From: Gnetum montanum | Taxonomy: Eukaryota > Streptophyta > Gnetopsida > Gnetales > Gnetaceae | Assembly: GCA_015680685.1 (NCBI GenBank) | Contig: MNCI01027477.1 | Location: 365,161 to 429,160, forward strand | Reading direction: 5' to 3' | Length of the DNA stretch: 64,000 nt | Shown here: in pieces, positions 1 through 10,705 of the stretch | Numbering within the stretch: position 1 is the first letter of the stretch | Layout: the number at the start of each line of letters is the position of its first letter | Made by a program: the position numbers and the translations under genes | The notes under the pieces: generated by a model | The model's input: only the letters and a program-made list of their open reading frames with translations | Told to the model about the DNA's origin: nothing | Databases searched by the model: none

Positions 1-1110
1 GTTGCATAGATGCTTAGGCCATGACATTTCTCAAAGGGAGTAGCTATGCAATATCATAGATAGGCTTAGAATAGAAATACAAGAAATCTTGGTGTCTATG
101 CCCAAGGTAGGCTTTCATAACTAAGAGTACATCAAATCCAAAGGTTAATTAAGTAAGTTGCCAAAGAAGATGGCAAGTTGAGGAAAAGAAAAAATGTAGA
201 GGAGTACAATCAAGATCCTTTAATTCGTAAAAGAAAGGTCCAATTTTATGACAATGAGAAGGCACCACTTGATAAAGTGATGTAATGTAAGACCTTGTTG
301 ATAAAAAAATCTATTTATGAAATACTAGCTAAGGTAGACAAAATGTGAAACTATTTGAATGAAAAGTTCCAAACTACTCTACAAATTTCAAAGGAGTTTA
401 AAGAGCAAGGTAGTGGTCATGACTGAAGGAGAATGAAGGTAGTTTAATGTGCCCATTAGAGGGGTAAGAGAAAAGCTGCTATCATTGAAGAGGTTGTGGA
501 TGCTAAAATAGAAGATGATGGTGGATGTGACATTTTTCAATATTACCAAGTTGTGTCAGACTCGCAGGAATCTAGGGCATATTCCCTAAATCCTAGATGG
601 GAAAAACGTTAAGCACCCTGGAGGTTGCCTTATCCTCAAAGAAACTATAGGTAGTTCCACCAACAAGGCTATTATTCGAGTGGAGCTCCACCTCAACCTC
701 ATAAACATTATTAGCAGTGGTAGCATCCACAATCATGGTTGATGCCACCACCAAGGTAGCAGTAGCCTTACCAATGTTAGATCCATATGGGTCCTATGTT
801 TAGTAGTCCATTTCTCTATGTGACTCTTCTAGTCATGCCTCTTTCCAACAGTACTACTATCCTCATGAGTATTATAGAGCACAATCTCCAAGAGGAATGT
901 CCCCATTTCCATATTACCCTCCTTATCCTTCTACACTTGTGCCTCCACCCTTAACTTAGTTGCTAGTTACTCCATTCATGCAAGGCAAAATCCCAAGCCA
1001 ACTATAACAAAGAAATGCCACAAGGGAATTTAACTTACAAGAAGCTTCATAGCCAAGTGGTTTTGATAATAAGCCTCTAAAGTATCCCTTTTCCAAAAAA
1101 ATAGTTGTTC
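1..1110 (+). pseudogene. Element A gag, C-terminal part (degenerate)
   Basis: This is the C-terminal half of a Ty3/gypsy Gag. The first codons (LHRCLGHD) match the equivalent stretch of D near 42285. A charged helical region follows, then a degenerate zinc-knuckle region around 525-560 (GCDIFQYYQ), where only the first Cys of the CX2C seen in C and E (GCTMC) survives. From about 640 to 1000 it is rich in Gln, Pro and Tyr. In 690-790 several Gln positions read TAG (for example 712-714 and 721-723). Gag normally forms the virus-like particle and binds element RNA; this copy cannot be translated through. Confidence 0.8.
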
Positions 1111-1128
1111 TAAGCCCTCGTAGAACCT

Positions 1129-1640
1129 ATGACTATTGACCCTACTTCTCCTTCATCCTTTGCAACATCCTTTGAGATCCCTTCAAACCAAAAGCCTTCC
1201 AAAGTACATACTATAATGTTGATCGATGCAGTCATAGATTGGATAAAGGCTAGTCACCTTCCTGGGAAGAGATCTAATTTTCGGAGTCCCCTAATTTACT
1301 TGCAAATCATTGAGAATGAGCCTTGCAAGGATCTTCTGGACTCAGGTTTTTCTATCAATTTGATTTTTCATGAAATGTACAAAGCCTAGAACCTACCTCC
1401 TCTTAAGAAGAGTAACATTCATCTTGAGTTAGCATATCAATCCATCACTGTGGGATTGGTGGAGGACATTGTGACCATTGTGTATGGGTTGTCATATCCT
1501 ATTGACTTCCTTGTAATCCAAGTAGAGAACTACAAGAGGAACTTTCTAATCATCATGGGATTGGCTAAGTATAGTACATGCACGATTGGGAATCAAAGAC
1601 CTCTTCTTGGAGATTTCCAGGGAAAATGACTTTGGAAAAA
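1129..1640 (+). pseudogene. Element A retropepsin (protease) relic
   Basis: Aspartic protease domain that would cleave Gag-Pol. An open stretch from 1129 ends in LLDSGFSINLI, which holds the active-site Asp-Ser-Gly triad followed by the usual hydrophobic strand. Downstream the homologues of IVSGWSYPIDF and of the closing IIMGRAWLS motif are present with frameshifts (about 1470-1570). Among the five proteases of this family in the window only this one keeps DSG in the expected place: E has DSR, C has DSS, D has NSG and F is scrambled. Confidence 0.8.
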
Positions 1641-1959
1641 TTGAGAGGAAGCATGTTCCATGCATCATGTATCATGATAAATGGTGCAATTGTGTGCAAA
1701 AATTATGAACAATTAAAAGTACAACAATCATAGCATGTAGGTAGTGTGCAAATGCAATAGAAGTGCAAAGGTTCCTATACGTAGTAACCACAAAATAGGA
1801 GGGCATCCAATGGTTGATAGCTAAATTTGAAAGTAGTTCAACACTATGCATGGAACAAACTAAGAGCCTAACAAGTTCTTACATTGAAGGCATAGACAAA
1901 ATGGGGCAAATACATTGTCAACTTAGATGAACCTTATGATACCAATTAGGGAAAGTTGG

Positions 1960-2830
1960 AAATCCTTGAGAGATTTAAGGAGGAGCCCCTTGAGTTAAAA
2001 ACTCTATAAGTCAAAATGGAATATGCTTTTCTTAAAAAATGGCAAGTTGGTCATTATCAATCCTAACCTTTCTCTTGTGCAAAAAAAGAAGATATTGGAG
2101 GTGGCTAACAAATAGCTAATAGGAATTGATCTAAGGATATGCTAGCATTCAATTTACATAGATTTCTCCATGAAACCAAAGAGGTAGCTGTAGCAGTGGT
2201 TGAACCCGAAATTGAATTAGATTATCAAAGAGAAGATTGAACAACTCCTCAATGTAGGGTTCATCTACCCCATTGTAGATAGTGAGTGGGTTAGACTAGT
2301 CAACATAGTGCCAAAGAAAGGTGAAAAATGGAGGATTTGCATAAATTTCAAGCTATTGAACATGTCAACATTCAAGGATAATTTTTCTTCATCATTTTTT
2401 GAATACCATTTTTGGGCATTACTATTATAGCTTTCTACATGGTTATAGTGGCTATAACCAAATCTAGATCACATCAGAAGATTAGGACAAAACCACATTC
2501 GTCAGTCCCTGAGGGACTTTGGCATACAGAAAGACATTATTTAGCTTGTGCAATGCCCCTACAACATTCTAATGCCTTGTCTTGAGCATTTTCCAATAGT
2601 AGATTAGTAGCAGGGTGGAAGTATTCATGGATGACTTTTCCACTTATGAAGCTATGTTCAAGCAAGCCTTAGACCATCTTGAGCAAGTGCTGAAAAGATG
2701 TGTAGAGATAAAAATTAGGCTCAACTAGCATTAAAGAAACTTGACGGTCTAGGAAGGCATTGTGTTGAGGTATAGAATTTTATAAAAAGGGATTAATGTA
2801 AAACTTGAAAAAATAAGGGTCATCTATGAA
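1960..2830 (+). pseudogene. Element A reverse transcriptase relic
   Basis: RT domain in pieces over all three frames. Visible are the N-terminal linker (LVIIN-like), the KEKIEQLLNVGFIYPI motif near 2220-2275, VPKKGEKWRICINFKLLN at 2311-2364 (family consensus VPKKGG.WR.C.DYR.LN), the GYSGYNQI region in broken form near 2430-2470, and the catalytic box FMDDF with codons at 2624-2638. FMDD in place of YVDD is common in Athila/Tat elements. The two catalytic Asp are intact, but frameshifts near 2370, 2480 and 2660 and many stops destroy the frame. Confidence 0.85.
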
Positions 2831-3463
2831 ATTACCTGACAACCAGAAACAATTAAAGATTTGAGGTCATTTCTTGGCCACATTGGCTACTACTAACGTT
2901 TCATTGAGAATTTCTCTAAGATTACCAAACTATTGGTGGAGCTGAGAAAGAAGGATGCTTTTTTTGTCTAGACTAAGGAATGCAAGCATGCATTCTAACA
3001 ACTTAAGCAAAAGCTCATGGAAACTCTAATTTTATGAGCATTGAAGTGGTTTAGGCCCTTCCACATCACGATAGACACATCTAATTATGCCTTGGAATCT
3101 ATGCTCACACTATTGGATAATTAGAAATGTCCTTACTGCATTCACTATGTAATCAAAAGGATTGTGGGTGCAAAACAAAACTACACCACCATAGAGAAAG
3201 AACCAATGGTAGTGATGTATGCCTTGAAAAAATTCAAGTACTATGTGCTTGGGCACAAGGTGTTTGTGCACATAGACCATAGTGTAATTCAGTTCTTGAT
3301 GAATAAACCAATAGTGAGTCCCTGTATCATACGATGGTTGGTAATATTGGAGGAATTTGATTTAAAAATGGTATATTGTAAAGGGACTATGAACATGGTT
3401 GCTAATCACTTGTCTCGATTGAGATGGAACAACAAAGAGGAGGAGAACTCACTTTCAGATTAG
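2831..3463 (+). pseudogene. Element A RNase H relic
   Basis: RT-connection and RNase H domain. The family motif ETIKDLRSFLGHIGYY lies near 2845-2895 and is followed by FIENFSKITK. An unbroken stretch at 3164-3463 gives QNYTTIEKEPMVVMYALKKF, then the DHS and FLMNKP motifs and the closing NMVANHLSRL (family ADHLSR). Position between RT and integrase is as in all Ty3/gypsy elements. The same block recurs in F (about 53300-53960) and on the minus strand in E. Confidence 0.85.
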
Positions 3464-3559
3464 TTTCTTGATGAGCTCCTCTTTGCTGAAGCTATAACTA
3501 AATAAGTGCCCACTGAAGCCAACTAGTACAGTGGCATTCTCACCTACCTTCTAACATAG

Positions 3560-4740
3560 GAGATGGCATAAGAATGGGACAACAAGAAGAAACAGTAGTT
3601 TCTTTACTAGGAAAAACACTTCATGGAAATCAATGCACGCCTTTACAAGGTGTGCATTAATGATATGGTTTGATGGTGCATAGCTGATGATGATAAAATG
3701 TGCATTCTCCAAGATGATCATGAGGCCCTAGAAGATGCATGGTCATTAAGATCCTCATGTTAGGGTATTACTGGCCAACACTTTTCAGGGATGCTCACCA
3801 CTTCGTTCACTCTTGTGAATGCTATCAACATGATGGTGGGATGATTTCTTGTATAGAGGATCCTCTGCAATGGATAAAATCACTAAAGCTCTTCGATATT
3901 TAGGGCATCAACTTCATGGGTTCCATCACTGTCATGTTCAATGAGAAGGCATACATCAGAGTAGCTATTGACTACTATATTGTGGGGAAAAGTAGTGGCC
4001 ATCATTGATTGTACATCTTCTACAACTACTTAGTTTGTACAAAAACATGTTTTAAACAAGTTTGGGGTTCTATGTGCACTTATTTTTAATAACAAAACTT
4101 ATTTTACAGGCACCACCTATCAAAAAATCATGCAACACTTGGGGGTTGAGCATAAACTAATAACATCCTACCACCCCCAAGTTAATGGTCAAGTGGAGGT
4201 TATGAATAGAAAGATCACAAAAATACTAACAAGAACCATTAGTAAATATAGGAGGAATTGGAGCACAAAACTCAATGATGCCCTTTGGGCCTACCACTCA
4301 ACTTGGAAACTTCCTATTGGCTATTCTTCCTATGAGATTCTGTATAGAAAACTACCAACACTTCCCATTCAAGCAAAGCTTTATACACTATCAACCACTT
4401 GTGACCTTTGCCTTGACCTTAGCCTAGCACAAAAATAAAGGTTAATGAATCTTAACGTGCTAGATGAGAACTGACTAGTGGCTTTGTCATCTAATGAAGT
4501 GCATAAGGCATTTAATAAATAATGACATGACCTTAGAATTAAGAATGTAAAATTTCAACCAAGACATACGATCCTATATTAGAATTCCACACATGTACCA
4601 TAAAGAACTAAGTTGCAAACATTGTGGGAAGGACCTTGCATTATCTATGAAACCTTTTCTTTTGGGGCCATGTTAATATACAAACCTAAAAGCTCAAATA
4701 AAAAGCTTTTAGTCAACATGTAAAAAATAAAACCTTTCCA
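3560..4740 (+). pseudogene. Element A integrase relic
   Basis: Integrase with a degenerate HHCC-like zinc region near 3790-3840 (HHFVHSCECYQHDGG), the catalytic core, and a long open segment at 4130-4438 covering QHLGVEHKLITSYHPQ, NGQVEV and RNWSTKLNDALWAYH. The first catalytic Asp reads Asn (GINFMG, codon 3910-3912), and so does the second (NNKTYFTG, codon 4088-4090). The Glu in GQVEV is kept. Copy F has Asn at the same two places. The C-terminal domain fades near 4740 and no chromodomain is seen. Confidence 0.85.
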
Positions 4741-6461
4741 AGAACACAAGGGAGCCAATGAGTGCAACACATCAATGGATGGAAATGCATTCTTAATTTT
4801 TCAAATCTCCTTCTTCCAACTCAATCATCAGGGAGATGGCCATTCATGCTAATCAAACAAAGTTTCTTCTCAATTTTTTGTTTTCTATGTTTTTCATAGT
4901 TTTTTTTACACCGTTTTAGTATGTTTTCCCTTTCTTGAATATTTTACAATTTCTTTTATATTTTCCCTTTTTTGATTTGAATTTTTCTAGTGTTTTCCTT
5001 TATTGCGGCCAAAACTTCGTGCAACTGTAGCTATTAATTGATGGTGCTTTGTACTATAATGTTTTTTGATTGCTAATGCTTGGATTCTATCTTTGAATTT
5101 TGATGTTGATAACTAAGACATGGTTCCTTTTCATGATAATAGGCAATGAGTCCACATCATCCACTGATCCATGTAACTCTATGATGTTTCCTTGTTTTAG
5201 AAGTATAAGGTTCCTTCTTAAATGAAAATTTTAATAAAACTGTGAACTTGGTAGTTTCCAAACTTGGGAAGGATTAAATGGATAAACAAGGGTGTGATTT
5301 CAATAGGATTTAACCCTCTTTGTACTTACCTCTGCTCTTGGATGCATGATTTTTTCCATGTATTTCTCATCATTCTGCTATTGACCAATAATAGAAAGCA
5401 AAGTATTTGCATGATGTAGTTCACATCCAAAAATATAAAAATCAAAAAAAAATAATGGGAATTAAAAACATACCCCTTACAAAAAATAATAAGCTATAAG
5501 TACTGGTCATGGGACTAGAAAGACATGTTACCCATGCCTGAGGTTCCTTCTAACTAAGGCACATCTCACTTCGTGCTTCTCTTTTCTTCTCTTTTAAGAA
5601 TGGTGATTGATTTTTGGTGATATTCTTGTACCTTGGAGGGGTGGGTGAGTCTTAGAGTGTTAATCTAAAGTCATTGACAGTGGTTGGTTTTAATTTGGAC
5701 TAAGGATGAACATTATTTTGTCATATTAACCACAACACCCATAAGGGACTTCATGTGACCATGATACAGGACTCCATTCCACACTCTCTTTTCTACCTAT
5801 GCTTTTGATTAACTCACCTCACTACTTTTTCTCATGTTTTTTCAATGTCTTGGTTTGATATGGTTAAAATTATTTCATAGTTTCTTTGGTGATTTGTTTC
5901 TTAACTAACCATAATTATTAATCACCCACAGGGTCCATTAACTCCTTGGTTTGAGGACGTGCAAGGGCATTAAGGGCATGAGTCTATTATGGGGAGGACC
6001 CACTTGCATATGCCTTGGTTGGGTTGGTTAAGTTTCTCATCCCTTAGGCATTTCTACATTCAAATCCATTGTACTCCATGTTTATTACATTTAGTTGTGT
6101 ACTCCTTCATTAAAATTCTCCAAGAAAAATCTCCATTTTATGAACATTATCTTCCTCTTTAAGCATTTCATCATGATGTTGGCTTTTTTGGATCCCTATT
6201 AACTTCAATTTGACACAAAAACTCTTTTTTTTATTTTATTTTCAATGGTGAAAAATTTTGTTCATTAGCTGTGTTAACAAGAACCCATTGATGTGATCTA
6301 AAAAATCTATATATCGTGTAACACTTTGAAAATTTATTGTCATTTACTTTCAAATAGCAAAGGAGTTTTTGTAGTTTTTAGAGCCTATAACCTTGCAAAG
6401 CCCATAACGTTCAAACCAATTGTTTGATTAATCTCATTCTTCATCCCTAAAGCTATTGGAG
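4741..6461 (+). other. Spacer between pol and aORF of element A
   Basis: About 1.7 kb without coding potential, starting with a T-rich tract (4860-5000). It contains blocks also found in the spacers of B, C and D: the GACATGTTACCCATGCCT block near 5523, and a polypurine-containing block around 5962-6013 (CAAGGGCATTAAGGGC, then GGGGAGGA). A TATA-like box lies at 6308-6314. Conservation across copies otherwise full of stops suggests cis-acting sequence rather than a lost gene; that reading is inference. Confidence 0.6.
6308..6314 (+). promoter_or_regulatory. TATA-like box of the putative internal aORF promoter (A)
   Basis: TATATAT, 154 nt before the putative leader-intron donor. The other copies have similar boxes 255-270 nt before theirs (B 23520, C 36884, D 45474). 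Position conservation is the only evidence for function. Confidence 0.35.
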
Positions 6462-6761
6462 GTAAGCTCTAAATTGTGGGAGCCATAAACCTTAGGTTTC
6501 TAATGAAATGTTTTTTAGAATTTTTCTAACTTCCACAAGGTTTAACTAATAAAATAATATTAAGTCACTAATTCATTAGAGTTAAACCTTTCCAGTGAAC
6601 TTTGGTAGTCATCTAAATGAAATAATAATAAAATAATGTTAAAATAATCAAATATATCATGATCACAACTTAGCCAAGTGCAACTAATTGAAAGAGGAAA
6701 GGTATTAAAAATGTTTAAGTTACACATCAAACAATAATCTTTGGTCATGTTGTTATTAAAG
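6462..6761 (+). other. Putative leader intron before the aORF of element A
   Basis: The donor GGAG|GTAAGC at 6462 and the acceptor ending TTATTAAAG at 6761 bracket 300 nt that end exactly before ATG GCA CCC. The matching intervals are 302 nt in B, 301 in C and 301 in D. The agreement in size and start-codon placement is the main support. Confidence 0.55.
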
Positions 6762-9600
6762 ATGGCACCCAAACCAAGGGACAAATGTGGACAAGAGGTG
6801 GGACCATCCCAACTAAGGGACAAGTAGCCTAGAACTGGAAGGGGCCAACAAGCATAATAGCCCTAAGAGTAAGCACTCAAAATGCATGCAATGGGACCTC
6901 TTTGGAAGGAGCCCAAAGTGGAATCTATTTAACAGATTTCCAAAGCTAGAAAAGGGAAATCCAATTGGGATGAGGCACTAAGACCAAGGCCAAACCATGA
7001 GGTCACTTTAATGTATGTCTACCTTAGGAAAATGAAGGCAAAGGAGCTTCAAAATTTTGTTCTCCAAGAGCTGAACTTTGGTACCTTCTTGGGCTTCACT
7101 CTAGAAGAAGTCAAAACTTAGTTGTAGAGTTCTCCCTTGTGGCCTATTTGCTCCTCTAGTGGAGAATGGTACATGGGAGAAACATATCTCTTCTGGAATA
7201 ATAGAAAGGTTGATGCCACTATGAAAATTAGGGACATTAGTGTATCCTACTCATTGAAGGGCATCTCTTAGGCCCTTAAGTTGCCAAAAACTAGGGCAAC
7301 CTTAGTAGAAATCTTGACATAAGCAGACCTATAGGTAAAGAATGAGTGGGTGCAACGATGCTATGGATTTAACTACAAGGAATATGGTGCACTCACAATG
7401 GTAGATCAAGCATACTTCAAGATCAGGACCTATCACCTTAATCCAATAGTGACACTAAGCAAGGTGACAACATTCTTTGCCCATGTGTGCACCACTCTAA
7501 TTAGGAAATGTTTTGTTAATATTTCACAGCTAATCTATCTTGAAATAGAAATACACTTTAAGAAAAATGAGCATATGAGAAAGGCACTTGCCTTCTTGTG
7601 CCTAATCCAAAAATTATGCAAAAGGGGAGGAATAGCCTACTATTTCAATGACATCCATTGACATGATCCTACCACCTCTTAGGTAGAAGTGATGAAAGAT
7701 AAAGTTCCTACCAAGATTGAAGAAGAGATTAGCCACCACCACCACTGACTCATGAGACAACACCAAAGGCTCGTACTACCATAGAGTGCATGTAGAAACT
7801 ACATGAGAAACTCTATAGTAGCAATAGGCAGAACTAAGTGGGGATCTATTTGTCACTGACCAACCCTAATTCATCTAAACAAGATCACTCATACCATTAG
7901 TGAGTTGGAAAACATGATGCTAACATTTTCTACCTAATGAATGCAAGCTCTTACACTCTTGAATCCTAGTGCTTGGGAGGTAACAGTGTCCATTCAAAGA
8001 TAATAGAAATGTCTAGAGATATCTAGAAATGCTATTACCTTCTTGGTGCACCTAGAGGAAGGCAATGGGACAACTATCAACTATCTAGGTGATGCACCAT
8101 CAAGGGAAAGAAATAATGGCCAAGGTGGTAGTTGATTGAGTGGAGGAAGTACTCAACATTCCTATAGCATCTTTTCCAGATATTACTTCTCTCAAAGATG
8201 TGCAGATGTCTGTAGGAGTAGCAAGCAGGAGGTTCAATGCAACCCAACATGAGGAATTATTGGAACAACTAATGGAAACTAGGCAATTGATTTTGGAAAT
8301 CTTTGATATTTTGAATGATGTCATTGTAATCCAGTTAGTGCTTTTGGAGGTTAAGGATAGGTAACTCACCACCAATGATCAACTGGAGGCAACCACAGCT
8401 AAAAATTGACACTTGACTACTGAAGTTGCAAAATTATGAGCCTATCTTACTGATCCCACAATTCTTATCTAGGCCATAACTAGAAATGAAGCTTTTCTAT
8501 AGCCTTAATAAAAACTTAAAGTAGCCAAGAAGACCAAGGAGACTATGATCTTTGATTAGGTCATAACAACAACATTGATTTATAACACTAGAAATGACTT
8601 ATTAAATATTTGTAAGAGATTGCAGTTCTAAACAAGAATAACTATCGCCTATGTAATGTTAAGCTGCAAAAAGAATAGATGGTTCAATACATGAAATAAT
8701 AGCAAGAGCATCTTGCCAAAGTAACCATGGACCTGACGAGGTTAGTATCAAAAAATTACAATCTCTCGATTGAGGAGGTTAATGCTCTTCGCCAGAATTC
8801 TGTAATCAAATTTGCCACCTAGAAAAATGAGGCCCTCAAATTTAAAAGGGTCAAGAACCATTACAACGAATAGGTTATCCTACAAAAAGAAATAAACAAA
8901 AATCATATCCAACTGGTGAAAGTAAAAGTAAATGAGACCCTCTAGTAACTCTAATAAGGAGGTGACATGTGGCAACCCATCTTTGATGGATTAAACATGT
9001 ATAATAAGGAAAGAATCCACCTCAAGGAGCTATAGATTAAGGAGATGATGGAGTACATGGAGCTTGCCAACCTTCGTTATGCAATCTTGGCAATGTTGAC
9101 TATTGGGAGGCCAAGGTCAGAACAAAAAAGTAGGTGTCTAGCTCATATCAATTGTACAAGGATGAGTTCAAGCATCATAAGGATATAAAGAAAAAGTTAG
9201 AAATTGCCAATGCTAAACTAGATGTTCTTAGAGAGTACTTCACCAATTAGGGATCCACAAGTAAGAACCTAGCCCACATAATGACTACCTACCAAAAGCT
9301 ACAAAACAATGTCAAAGTGTTGAATGTCAAATGAAAAAAATTCACAACTTGGTTTATCAATGTGAAGGAGTTGTTTCCTGCAATGCCTTATCCATGGGAT
9401 GTTCCTATACCAGCCCATATTGGTGATGCTATGTGGGCCATGTACGATCCTTAGAGTAAGGAGGAGAAGATAACAAAATTATTGGATGTTTTTTGTCTTC
9501 CACTAATAGTCACAGCTACAATAGAACAACCACAATCATAGCCTGAACAATAATAGCCATGTGCAATAGAGGTTGAAGAGATCCTTTGACACTTCAAGAA
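6762..9600 (+). pseudogene. Element A aORF: domain of unknown function plus coiled coil, env position
   Basis: Second large ORF of the element, between integrase and 3' LTR, broken by many stops. It opens with MAPKPRDK, comparable to MVPRRG in C and D. The N-terminal region includes an open stretch at 7350-7661 ending in RKALAFLCLIQKLCKRGG, which matches LSFPCLIKRLCK in B; this pattern resembles the 'putative plant transposon protein'/plant-mobile type domains found in plant elements (inference, not searched). A long Glu/Lys/Gln-rich coiled coil follows (about 8140-9350). The C-terminal block has YMELANLRYA near 9055 and PYPWDVPIPAHIGDAMWAMYD near 9390. The copy is more diverged than B, C and D. 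Function unknown; I see no signal peptide or membrane segment to support a true envelope. Confidence 0.7.
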
Positions 9601-9860
9601 CCTCCACTACCTAGGATCATTTGATTTTCTCCTCATCTTCAAATTTTCCAAAGGGGTTTGCTATAAGTTTTTGTAACGGTGTTCTATTTTGTTGTCATTA
9701 ACACAAGTTTTTGTAAAAGTTATAGATTCATACATTTGGGCACCTAGCGTTTGTTTGAGTCAACATGTGTGTCAGTTAGTCAGTCTATAATCCCATACCT
9801 TCCAAAAATTTTATAAAGAACTTATTCTATCTTTTTGTTTACTTGAGGGCAACTTTTTAT

Positions 9861-9875
9861 TTAGTCATGGGGTTA
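9861..9875 (+). other. Polypurine tract of element A
   Basis: TTAGTCATGGGGTTA lies directly before the LTR start TGATGAG. The equivalent position in B reads CAGTCATGGGGGTA and in C TTAGTCATGGAGGTA. This would prime plus-strand synthesis. Confidence 0.65.
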
Positions 9876-10705
9876 TGATGAGTCATGGTTAATTGGACCA
9901 CATTGACCTAAATGCATCAATGCAATCCAGTCGATGCATGATTTGATGCATCAATCTAATGTCTAGTTTTCCCTATATAAATGCATGCACCCATGACATT
10001 TATGGCATTCGTTCATTCATAGCTTAGCCAAAATTTTGTAGTTTATTTATTTGATAGTTAGCATATTTTCTAAGTGCCCACAATAGGAGTTGGTAAGTGT
10101 ACATATCTTTATTCAAGCACTAATGTACCTATACACTTTGGTGTGAATGACAATAAAGATGAGCTTTTGTGATAAACATTGCAACACTTGGACTTAGCTT
10201 AATATTTTGTTAATGCACTTATTATTTATGAAATTTATGTTCATGCACTTAATTAATTAATTAATAGAAAGTAATGAATGCACATAAGTAGGACCATCTT
10301 GAGCATATGTTAACGCTTGGTAATCCTACTAGCACTTAGGATTGGTAACCCAATGGCATTGTAACAAGTTTAGACTGTGTACAACAAATGGGAATGCATA
10401 CTTGTGCTAAGATTAGTTAGGCATTAATTAGTCACTAGATTAATTATCATTTAATTACCTTATTTTCTATTCTTGGGAAAATTTAATGAAAAATATAAAA
10501 ATGATACAAATCATGTGCCTTAGTTACACTTAACCATACCTTTGAACCTCACAATTAGAACTGGGAAGACAGTGATTACATCCTTGAAATTCACTGCCTA
10601 GATCAAGTGTACTTAGAGAGCTAAAGTCTAGGGAATTTGATCAAATCACTTAGTAAATGCTAGTGATTCATATGGTTGGGCAAAGGGATTGCTTGCTGCT
10701 CATCA
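9876..10705 (+). repeat. 3' LTR of element A (830 bp)
   Basis: Starts TGATGAGTCATGG after the polypurine tract and ends CTCATCA, giving a 7-bp terminal inverted repeat shared with the LTRs of B and F. It contains repeated GATGCAT motifs (9920-9960) and a TATATAAAT box near 9974. The downstream part (TTTTCTAAGTGC... TTGGTAACCC) aligns with the F LTR at 48746-49599. Confidence 0.85.

Larger units (their letters stand above)
1..10705 (+). mobile_element. Element A: Athila-like Ty3/gypsy retrotransposon, 5' end outside window
   Basis: An autonomous-type LTR retrotransposon whose 5' LTR and gag start lie left of the window. In order it carries the gag C-terminal part, protease, RT, RNase H, integrase, a 2-kb spacer, a leader intron, a second large ORF (aORF) and a 3' LTR. 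RNase H before integrase defines Ty3/gypsy. No chromodomain is visible after the integrase, and the RT and integrase wording fits the Athila/Tat branch. Every domain has several stops and frameshifts, so the copy is dead. Its pol and LTR are closest to element F at the right end of the window. Confidence 0.9.

Noticed and set aside
690-800. Reassigned genetic code with TAG = Gln
   Set aside because: TAG replaces Gln only in decayed retroelements that also carry TGA/TAA stops and frameshifts. Standard plant nuclear code plus CHG deamination explains it.
6560-6823. Minus-strand 87-codon open frame over the leader intron of A
   Set aside because: Overlaps the putative intron and aORF start antisense; not conserved in B, C or D.
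8100-8375. Minus-strand open frame within the aORF of A
   Set aside because: Antisense shadow of the coiled-coil coding strand.
7350-9600. Env-like glycoprotein
   Set aside because: The position fits, but no signal peptide, TM helix or furin-like site is visible; coiled coil alone is not enough.
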